A DNA stretch of 30,538 nt, from assembly GCF_000315625.1 (NCBI RefSeq), contig NW_005434454.1, positions 43,769 to 74,306 of the forward strand, given 5' to 3'. The translations under genes were made by a program, and so were the position numbers. This DNA is from Guillardia theta CCMP2712. Taxonomy: Eukaryota; Cryptophyceae; Pyrenomonadales; Geminigeraceae. The notes under the pieces were generated by a model. It was not told the origin of the DNA and searched no databases. It saw nothing but the letters and a program-made list of their open reading frames with translations. Shown in pieces: positions 20,957 through 30,538 of the stretch (its first letter is position 1; each line of letters begins with the position of its first letter).

Positions 20957-22108
20957 ATGGTTTGCTCCTACGACGAACTTCCTATCCTGGATGTAGAATT
21001 CGACCTATTGCACCCGTTTCAATCTGCTCAGGAGGTCGTGCAGAGATTGTGGCCTTTCCTTGGCGAAGATGTGAGATGTTTTCAAGCTCTACACCATGAC
21101 GATGTTCATGTTGTCGAGGGAGGCATCACCAACAAGTTATTCAGAGTTTGTATGGCAAAGACAGCAGGTGGCAACGTACCCAGATCAGTTTTGTTGAGGG
21201 TTTTCGGAGATGGCGGGATGATAGATAGAGTGGCAGAAACCAAATGCTTCGTCGAGCTCTGGGAGGCTGGGTTGGGGCCCAAGTGCTATGGAAGGTTCAA
21301 GAACGGCAGGATCGAGGAGTACTACGAGGACGTCAAGACGTTGACATGTGACGACCTGAGCGAAGAAACGATATCGCGCGCGATTGCAGAGCAGTTGGCC
21401 AAGACTCACAAGACCATGAAGCTCCCTCAAGACAGCAGCAGACCGACTCTCTTCACGCAGATGCGCCAGTGGCTGGTGCAGGCAAGGGGCAGTCACGACG
21501 ACATGGTGTCTCTGGAGCCAGACTTTGACATTTCGTTGAAGTGGCTCGAGGAAAGGATCGCGGAGTTTGAAAGCTCCATACAGGACAGCTTCGCCGTCGT
21601 GTTCTGCCACAATGATCTTCTCGCTGCTAACATCCTGCAAGAGCTGGCGGACGGGAAGCTTCACTTCATCGACTTCGAGTACGGCGGGGCCAACTACAGC
21701 GCCTTCGACATTGCCAACCACTTCAACGAGTGGGCAGGAGGTACAGACACTGGTCGGCCTGACTACTCCAAGTTCCCGACAGAGCAGCAGATGGCGAGAT
21801 TCTGCTCGCACTACCTCCGTGAGCTGCACGGGAGCGACAAGGTGGAGAGCGAGGTGGCAGGGCTGCTGCAGGAGGTGAAGATTTTCCTGTCGATTAACCA
21901 TCTGTACTGGGGGCTGTGGGCGATCAATATGGGGACGTCGATGGGTAGCGCCTCCTTCCCTTACTTCACCTTCGCAAGGCACAGGTTGGAGCAGGTGAGA
22001 GAGGAGGAGGAGGAGGAGGAGGAAGAGGAGGACAGGAGGTGGTTGGCGGCTGAAGCTTTTATGACAGTGCATGAAAGGGATGCCGAAGGCTTGATAGCGT
22101 GTCAGTGA
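20957..22108 (+). CDS. Ethanolamine kinase (choline/ethanolamine kinase family)
   Basis: Phosphorylates ethanolamine with ATP, the first step of the CDP-ethanolamine route to phosphatidylethanolamine. As one open frame it encodes 383 residues. Residues 57-60 (GITN) and onward form the nucleotide-binding N-lobe. The Brenner phosphotransferase motif is FCHNDLLAANIL, with H218, N219 and catalytic D220. The choline-kinase motif FIDFEYGGANYSAFDIANHFNEWAG contains the metal-binding D239. The LYWGLWAI segment near the end is typical of ethanolamine kinases, and I prefer ethanolamine over choline on overall resemblance. Oddity: after HRLEQ the frame enters a poly-Glu run encoded by GAGGAGG repeats. 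Positions 21995-22035 look like a 41-nt intron (GTGAGA...ACAG); splicing would end the protein as EVVGG at 22053, 351 residues. Confidence 0.92.
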   Translation: MVCSYDELPILDVEFDLLHPFQSAQEVVQRLWPFLGEDVRCFQALHHDDVHVVEGGITNKLFRVCMAKTAGGNVPRSVLLRVFGDGGMIDRVAETKCFVELWEAGLGPKCYGRFKNGRIEEYYEDVKTLTCDDLSEETISRAIAEQLAKTHKTMKLPQDSSRPTLFTQMRQWLVQARGSHDDMVSLEPDFDISLKWLEERIAEFESSIQDSFAVVFCHNDLLAANILQELADGKLHFIDFEYGGANYSAFDIANHFNEWAGGTDTGRPDYSKFPTEQQMARFCSHYLRELHGSDKVESEVAGLLQEVKIFLSINHLYWGLWAINMGTSMGSASFPYFTFARHRLEQVREEEEEEEEEEDRRWLAAEAFMTVHERDAEGLIACQ

Positions 22109-22277
22109 CCTCGATAGCTCTTTGACTTTCCTCGCTCAATCGTCGATAGAGCCGATGCTCGTCCTTGTACGCCTCCTCTGTAAATTACGAAAAGAATTCT
22201 CCATCCCCCGCCTTGTACGAGCTGCTGCAAAGGAGACATGCAGGGAAAAACTCGAGAGCGGCTTCCTTGTCGCAGGG
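22109..22277. other. Convergent intergenic region, ethanolamine kinase / thiolase
   Basis: A 169-bp gap between convergent stop codons, or about 220 bp if the kinase ends at 22053. It presumably holds both 3' UTRs. Nothing else is visible. Confidence 0.5.
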
Positions 22278-24745
<2,468 letters not shown>

Positions 24746-25814
24746 TGCAACTTTGGCTGCAACTACAACTTTCAACGTTTATCAACTTTGACCATCCAAA
24801 CTTTCGTTTCAACATTTGAACCGTGTGAACTTTGAAACTTTGTACTAACTTGTAGTACTGTCCTCCGTACTGATTTTTAACTTAACTTTGAGAGTCACTG
24901 AAACAGTACTGGCTGTGCCGGGCTGCTTCAGTCAGGGCCGGGCCCGGGGTTTCCGGGCCGGGCGGGGCCCACTGCCACTTGCCAGTAACTCAGAGCCTTT
25001 TAAGTTACTGAAAATCAGTACTCCGTACTTACGAGCCTGAGGACCTTGAATCAGGAGAGTCGACTTGCCCCCGGTGACACTGGCCCACGGGCCCGGGCGC
25101 CACTCAGCCGATGTGGCTGTATGAGCCCGGAGGTACTACCGGTACTTCTGTACTCAAAGTTAGGCTACCCGGTAGTACTACCCTGTAGGATCCGAGCCCT
25201 GAGGGAGAACATTTACCATGGCCCGGCGCAGCCGATGGTGCAGGCGGTAAACCATGTCCGGGAGGTCATCGCCGTGCCACGGTGAGTGGAGGAGGTACTA
25301 AGAGGAGCGGCTCGAACTCCCGTAGCGGCGGCGTAGCATCATGCCAGTGTACCGTCGCAGATGTCGGAACCTGGGTTTCAGGGGAGGCGTAGCGCCCCGG
25401 CCCTGTAACGTGATCCGACATGGCGGGGGAGCGGCGATTGTCAGAGGAAAGGAGGAGAGGAACCAAAGATAGTGACAGGCTGTGATAGCAAAGTAGGGAG
25501 GTATGCGCTTAAAGAATCGTCCTTGTGCCATAGATTTACGTGAATGGCTCTTGTTGTGATCAGTGAGGTGTGGAGGGTTTGAGCCTGGGAAGTGAAAGAA
25601 GTTGAGATCAAGACAAAGTTGATGAAACTCTTTTGATTCGCCCAGATGTGGTGTAACTGTACTTGTCAGCCGAGCGTTACCTTCATAGTTGGAGTTCATC
25701 ATGGATAGCTTGAGATGGTTGGGATTGCAGCAATGACGGGGAAACAGAGGGACAACGAGAAAAGAAGGTGAGGTGAGGAGAAGGGAATGCTATGATCATT
25801 CATAAGTGCGTCAG
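24746..25814. other. Intergenic region with a third GC-rich island
   Basis: Upstream of the thiolase on one side and of the coiled-coil gene on the other. About 24895-25300 is GC-rich with GGGCCCGGGG, GGCCCGGGCGCC and GGTACTACC words. An imperfect inverted repeat around TACTGATTTTT (24867-24883) and AAAATCAGTAC (25002-25021) brackets part of it. A possible small exon ending in GAGAAAAGAAG before GTGAGG (about 25733-25766) may belong to the next gene. No other gene is recognised. Confidence 0.5.
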
Positions 25815-26944
25815 GCAACCCGGCTCATAGCGGAAGACGGATCAAGAGATGTTTCTCAACAACAAGAGGAATCTGAGGAGTTCAGAAACATTGTATCCGA
25901 ACGAGATGCAGAAGTTTGTCGATCTTCGCTACGATCAAGGTCGGCAAGGAGGGGATTTGACACATGAAATCGATGAACTTCCAATCCTCTCCCCTACCCG
26001 CTGCCCCTCCTGCCAATGTTGCATCCAGGCAACCTTGCTGTCTCCTTCATGATTACATGCCTTACTCTCTCCTCGCAGAACCGAGCTCTTCGAGCAGAGT
26101 TGTACAAGCAGAGACAGGCCTTCGTACAGAGCGAAGAGAAGAAAGGTTTCCTCATGAAGCAGTTAGAGGAGGCACTTCAGCTTCTAGAACGACATTCAAA
26201 GGCAACTGACATCTCATCTGTGCCTCTTTCACTCCTCATCTTCTCTTGCAGCTCTCCTCTGCCTTGCAAAGATGTTCTGACCAACGGAAGACGATGCAGA
26301 CTGGAAGCGAAGAGGAGGACAAACGAGGATCAAGTGAGACCAGCAACCTTGTTGTTGATTTCACATGGAGCCGTTGGTAGTCTCGTGCTGATAGCCAAAA
26401 TTTCTTTCTTGATGGAGATTGTCTCAATGTCTGAATGAGATTCGTTGCTGATGGAAACTTTCTAAGATCTTCAAGATAGCGAGGAGATTCAGGAGCAGCG
26501 TGCGGAAGGCAGCTGTACAAGTCAGGTAGCAGGGGGTAGCGAGGCAACGAAGGTAAGGGAACGTGCCAAGGTGGGAGGGCTGTTGCCTGACAGGACTGTA
26601 GGAGGATGGTGAGAAAAACAGAGAGATGGAGGAATTGAGCAGGAGGGTACAACAACTCGAAGAAGATAATGCAAGGCTAATGAAGGAGAAACATGACCTT
26701 GAGGTAGCCCACAAGAGGACGGTACAGTCTGGATGCGCGTGTGAGAGGTAGCTGACGAAGTTACCAGATGAAGTTCGTAGAGAATCACCTGCAGACGTCC
26801 AGTGCGTCACCAAGAGCAAGTCCTGCCAAAGAGAAGAGGAGCTCTAGTCCAGCTGGAGGGTCAAAACATCCGTCTACACCTTCCAAGGAAAATGTCTCGA
26901 AGGGGAGCAGGAGCAAGACGGCAAATATCGGCAATGAGGGTTGA
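25815..26944 (+). CDS. Coiled-coil protein, unknown function (5' end unresolved)
   Basis: Not recognised. Visible exons: 25815-25913, 26079-26219, 26252-26333, 26467-26525, 26602-26703 and 26768-26944; phases agree, giving 219 residues plus an unseen N-terminus. The first two exons read ...RNIVSERDAE joined to NRALRAELYKQRQAF, a continuous heptad-type coiled coil. A second coiled coil is EELSRRVQQLEEDNARLMKE. The C-terminal exon is Ser/Lys/Pro-rich (SPRASPAKEKRSSSPAGG), disordered and probably phosphorylated. A stop follows NIGNEG. The donor at 25914 (GTTTGT) was preferred over a nearby GTCGGC because only it keeps frame. The 26220-26251 intron is very short (32 nt); a GC-AG intron beginning after 26201 is an alternative. 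It could be a cytoskeletal or centrosomal component; that is only a guess from composition. Confidence 0.5.
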
Positions 26945-27154
26945 GGTGAATTGCAGCGGGGGATGTTTCAATCCTTGATGTTTCATTGATGAAGAAATTT
27001 TAGAAAGATGAACAAGCTCAAAAAATCCTTCGAAAATTCTACGGGGATTGAGGAAAAAACCTGACAATAAATTGTCCTACCTTGACATAAAGATAACAGA
27101 AAACTTGAGATCCGCTTTCATACATCGTGATTGCTCGGTGAGAAAGGCCATGTG
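26945..27154. other. Convergent intergenic region, coiled-coil gene / BAHD-like gene
   Basis: About 210 bp of AT-richer sequence between two convergent stop codons; presumably both 3' UTRs. Confidence 0.5.
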
Positions 27155-29197
27155 CTATCTGCGAAGATGGTCCAGCCCGACCTGCTTGCCTTCGCCCCAG
27201 TACTTGGCGATGCTCTTGAACTCGTCCCAGTTCTCCGACGAGATCTGGATGGCCATGGTTCCCGATGGTTGAGCTACCGGAAAGGCGAGGATGACCTCGG
27301 GAGAGTTGGGAGTTGCGTTCGCAAGGAGATTGAGCCATTCGAAGCGGAGGACGCCTTTCTCCTCCCCGAACTTGGCGTCGAGGATCGACCTTCCGGCACG
27401 CATCCACGAGTTCCAAACGAAGAGCTTCGGGTAAGGTGACTTCTCTGCTGCAAGCTTCTCCTCGTTGAATTTGGGCAGATTGTGCTCGAGAATGTACAGG
27501 CCGTTGTTTACTGCCTTGCGGATATCCCGCGCGACTGCCAACACGTTGCCTTCAAGCAGCAGCTGCATAGAGATGTACACGTTGATGTCCACCACGGCAT
27601 TCCCGAAGAAGTCCTCGCTCAGTCCTCGTTTGCGCCTGTCAGTCAAGACGATGATGTGAGCATATGGCATCGCCTGCGGGCCCTTGCGATGCGGTGCTAA
27701 CGCACAGGCGCATTGCGCCATCAAGATGTCGTTGGTGCTCAGTCGATCACTTGGCGAGCAGTACTGGGCCTTGACCGTGCTCAGAAACTGAGTATTGAGC
27801 TCGTACCTTAGCATTCGGATCTGGTGCGGCGGTGTGATCGGAGGAGGCATCGAGGGTCTCTCATACATACATGGTGGCAAGTTGCTGAGCGAGCTGGCAA
27901 GATTTGTTCCAAACTTTTCTTTCAGCAACGAGTATTCCTGAGACCAGTGGTTCAAGAAGATTCCATAGGTGATGGCATCTCCCAGCACATGATCGAAACA
28001 AACGACAAAGACGCATCCGTGACTGGGATCATTGCTGAGTAGGATGAAAGCCTGGAAGAGAGGAGGCCGCTCTGTGGATTCGTTCGAGACAGGCCTGTAT
28101 TCATTGCATGCGTTGTACCACTGATTCATGTCCGATAGGATGTGGGGTTTCACTAAGATTACTCGAAGCGTGACTTGTTCAGAGGCAAGATGAAAACAGA
28201 GTTTGCCTTGATAATGACAAATCTTGCTCGTGATCGTCGGAAATTTTTTCACGACGTCATCAAGACTCTGAAGCAGCAACGAAGGGTCAAGAACATGTTC
28301 AAACTTCAATGCTATCCTTTGAATTGCAGTTGGATTGGTGACGTAGAATTCATCGTTCCAGCAAATGGACTGGAAGCGATGGATGGATTCCTTAGGCTTG
28401 CGCAGAATGAGTGCCATGCAAGCCCCTGAGCTGTTTGGTTGTGAGTTCTTGGAGTAATTCGTGCTGTCTGAAATCGTACTAGGAAGACTGGCAGGCATAT
28501 TCATAGCGTGCGGGACATTTGCTGACCTTGAGAATGTCTGTCCCTGAAAATCGGAAGCATGTGGAGAATTCGGCATGACATTTGGCGTTTGCATCGGCAC
28601 GGGGGTAGGGAAACTCATCGCATTCCTGCTCGAGTAATTCTGTCCACCGAATTCCATCGGGCGGGAAGTGCTTGGTGTCACAGTTGATACATCGACTCGG
28701 ACTGGATTCGGCATGCTTTGAGCCGCTCTAGGATAAGACTGTGCGTAATACGCTGAAGGTGCACTGTTCTGCAACACATTTCGTCTATCGACCGGGAAGA
28801 AGTTCGAGGAGTTCGCTGGACTCGAATTCGTGTATGACCTGGCAATCTCTGCTGAATTGTAGTTTTCCTGCACGTATCTAGCCTGGGGATAGCCCATTAC
28901 GAGGTGAGGGTATTGCTCAGTGTTGTACGGGCGAGCTTGTTGAGTTTCATAGCTTGAAAGCTGGTTGCTCCTTTCCATGAAGTTGTTCTTGGGACTAATT
29001 TGGGCAAAGGAGTGGCGGCCTTGATAGCTGAGGCCCTGGTACTGCATTGGAACAGCTTGCACGGTGTTGGGCTGTTTTTCCATCTTGTAGAGCGAAGAGT
29101 TCAAAAGGGTCGTGTAGACCATGGGATTTGGAGCTTGATCGACCATGTTTTTGGGAGAGTAAGAGTAGTTCGATGCCAATTCATATGAAGAGACCAT
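27155..29197 (-). CDS. BAHD-like acyltransferase with long disordered N-terminus
   Basis: A single uninterrupted frame of 680 residues. The C-terminal part (about 258-680) resembles the HXXXD / BAHD 'transferase' superfamily (PF02458-like), acyl-CoA-dependent enzymes that acylate alcohols or amines. The HxxxD motif is seen in CFDHVLGDAITYG with H403 and D407; H is the general base in this family. The second family motif DFGWG is not obvious; EDFFGNAVVD at the equivalent place resembles the DFGN-type segment near the middle of these enzymes. The first about 255 residues are rich in Asn, Ser, Gln, Tyr and Pro (NSSPANSSNFFP, MEFGGQNYSSRNAMSF), low-complexity and prion-like. The substrate cannot be predicted. 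It is intronless while most neighbours have many introns, so recent retroposition or transfer is possible. Confidence 0.75.
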   Translation of the reverse strand: MVSSYELASNYSYSPKNMVDQAPNPMVYTTLLNSSLYKMEKQPNTVQAVPMQYQGLSYQGRHSFAQISPKNNFMERSNQLSSYETQQARPYNTEQYPHLVMGYPQARYVQENYNSAEIARSYTNSSPANSSNFFPVDRRNVLQNSAPSAYYAQSYPRAAQSMPNPVRVDVSTVTPSTSRPMEFGGQNYSSRNAMSFPTPVPMQTPNVMPNSPHASDFQGQTFSRSANVPHAMNMPASLPSTISDSTNYSKNSQPNSSGACMALILRKPKESIHRFQSICWNDEFYVTNPTAIQRIALKFEHVLDPSLLLQSLDDVVKKFPTITSKICHYQGKLCFHLASEQVTLRVILVKPHILSDMNQWYNACNEYRPVSNESTERPPLFQAFILLSNDPSHGCVFVVCFDHVLGDAITYGIFLNHWSQEYSLLKEKFGTNLASSLSNLPPCMYERPSMPPPITPPHQIRMLRYELNTQFLSTVKAQYCSPSDRLSTNDILMAQCACALAPHRKGPQAMPYAHIIVLTDRRKRGLSEDFFGNAVVDINVYISMQLLLEGNVLAVARDIRKAVNNGLYILEHNLPKFNEEKLAAEKSPYPKLFVWNSWMRAGRSILDAKFGEEKGVLRFEWLNLLANATPNSPEVILAFPVAQPSGTMAIQISSENWDEFKSIAKYWGEGKQVGLDHLRR

Positions 29198-29489
29198 GGC
29201 AATGATGCTTAGAAGCAGACGAACAGAGAGGTTCTGGGACTATGGATGCGATCTTACAAACTGATCTCGGGTCTTTCTCAGTGAGGCTGTCAAAGAGTGG
29301 ACAAGTCTGCACGAATGAAGTAAGCGCACGGGACAGCCATTCATATCAAGTTAATGAACATGCATCCCACTTTCATTTTGCTGTCCTCTGTCTCCTCTGT
29401 CTCCTCTCCCTCCTCTCCCTCCTTTCCCTCCTTACCTCGCATGCCGTCGGGTGGCTGTCTCCTTCGCTCCTGGCAGGAACTAAGGAGCA
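29198..29489 (-). promoter_or_regulatory. Upstream region of the BAHD-like gene
   Basis: About 290 bp upstream of the minus-strand start. It contains a pyrimidine-rich plus-strand tract (about 29380-29432, CTCCTCTCC runs). No specific promoter element is identified. Confidence 0.3.
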
Positions 29490-30538
29490 ATAGAGGTGGG
29501 GTATTCTGGGGGTTCATGGAATTTAGAGGGGTAGGGGTCCAACAGATACTTTCATTCGTGGCAAAGTGGTGGGTATCATGATGGTAAGTTTGGGGTAGTA
29601 GTATAAAATCCATTCCGTATTTCTGGGTGGGTCATCTATTGAATTGAATTTCGAGGGGGTGGGGGTACAAGTTTTGCAGAGTAACCAAGGTTACCCCTCG
29701 GCACTAATAAGTGGGTCATCCAGGGTAGGGGTACAGATTTGGATAGGCTGATAGGGGTGGGGTGGGGATGTGTCGTAGGTGGGGTAGTGGTGTATTGAGG
29801 GGTGGGTAGTGAAAACTTGGGGAGTAGTGAGGAGCGTCCGAAAGTGAAGGTTTTCATGAAACAAACTTGGACGGGGGTAGGTGGTATCCCCACCCTAGGA
29901 GGGTGCTGTCGAGACGAGTTGTCAGAGGGGTGGGTGGTCTTCTATGGAATCCTCGTCGCATCCCAGTAACAGGGGTAGGGAGCAGATGGTAGATGCAGAG
30001 GGTAGTAAGTACCCCCTTCAAACAAGTCAGAAGGAGGGGTATGTGTGCACTTTTGAGATGAACATTCTAACAAGGTCAGAGGGTAGGTGGGGTAGTATGA
30101 GAACCGGGTGATTGCAAGCACCTGACCTTCCAAGTTAGCTAGGGTCATACCCGGGGAATTTTGTAACGGCTCTATCACCGGGTGTCAAACTGGTAGGTAA
30201 TAGGGGTGGTCATGAAAGAAGAAGGGGTGGGGGGTATCACTCTTTGATGCAATGGAGCTGTTGAGGGTGGGGTAATTATTAAAGGGTGGGTCCTTCAAGG
30301 ACATCAGTGGGGTGGTCAAGAAGTAGACGGACTCCCCGGAGACGGAGAATTTACTAGAAGTTTTGTTGGTTGCGAATAATAAAGTTAATTTTTGTATACA
30401 AATATTAGTTTAGTAATATATTTGTTTACTAAATTGAGGGGTATGTCCACCTTCAGTCCCGGCTAAATTGTTTTAAAAGAGGGGTGCATTGAAAGGGGCG
30501 GGAGGGGTGGGGTGGGGTACGAATTCGGAGTTGCATCT
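29490..30538. other. G-run island B
   Basis: Over 1 kb, continuing past the window edge, in which GGGGTA, GGGGTGGGG and GGGTGGGTCAT-type runs recur every 15-40 bp on the plus strand, with only a few C-run segments (TATCCCCACCC near 29887). An AT-rich patch lies at about 30365-30440. No coding frame or RNA gene is recognised. It has the composition and several words of island A at 8940-9662. Confidence 0.7.

Noticed and set aside
21185-22072. A 295-codon frame antisense to ethanolamine kinase
   Set aside because: The sense frame carries the complete kinase motifs; the antisense frame is a mirror of its codon bias and resembles nothing.
24867-25021. A second MITE bounded by the TACTGATTTTT / AAAATCAGTAC inverted repeat
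   Set aside because: The arms are short and imperfect and no target-site duplication is visible at their outer ends.
29490-30538. Telomere or subtelomeric repeat
   Set aside because: The G runs are irregularly spaced in otherwise unique sequence, not tandem copies of a telomeric unit, and a similar island lies between genes at 8940-9662.

Overview
The window is nuclear DNA from a eukaryote, most likely a microalga. Genes are split by short GT-AG introns, most of them 40-60 nt, and many exons are under 100 nt. The proteins are typical eukaryotic ones (katanin p60, RCC2, WDR70, GSKIP, ethanolamine kinase, acetoacetyl-CoA thiolase). There are no operons or ribosome-binding sites. Compact gene spacing, tiny introns, many trinucleotide and hexanucleotide repeats and moderate-to-high GC fit a cryptophyte such as Guillardia theta. 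That assignment is an inference, not a database match.

Layout. Positions 1-3300 are dominated by microsatellites and hexanucleotide arrays (GAGCAG, CACCAG) on a purine-rich plus strand that switches to pyrimidine-rich near 2880; I do not trust any gene there. At 3330-3711 lies a clear MITE with 34-bp terminal inverted repeats and a TTA target duplication, followed by a GC-rich island. A katanin-like AAA ATPase (+, to 6771) faces an RCC2 homologue (-, 7040-8629). A G-run island (8940-9662) and a degenerate hexamer array (9745-10245) precede a GSKIP-domain gene (+, 10365-10694), which converges on a seven-exon WDR70 homologue (-, 10865-13499).

Next, an unrecognised membrane protein with a six-cysteine module (-, 14590-16446) diverges from an unrecognised multi-exon type II membrane protein (+, 16836-20424). 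One intron of the latter holds a long TCC microsatellite and the assembly gap (N, 19156-19649). An ethanolamine kinase (+, 20957-22108) converges on a 15-exon acetoacetyl-CoA thiolase (-, 22278-24745). After a second mostly non-coding GC-rich stretch come a small multi-exon coiled-coil gene (+, about 25815-26944), a BAHD-like acyltransferase with a long disordered N-terminus (-, 27155-29197), and a second G-run island to the window end.

The genes do not form an obvious pathway. They are independent housekeeping functions: microtubule severing, chromosome/small-GTPase regulation, DNA-damage or splicing-linked WD40, GSK3/PKA scaffolding, phosphatidylethanolamine synthesis and acetyl-CoA metabolism. 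The most distinctive content is non-coding: the MITE, two G-run islands sharing motifs, three GC-rich GGGCCC islands, intron-confined trinucleotide expansions, and a 25-nt coding fragment duplicated in inverted orientation downstream of its own gene. Exon structures below were worked out by hand from splice signals, phase and family resemblance; each phase was checked by exon length.
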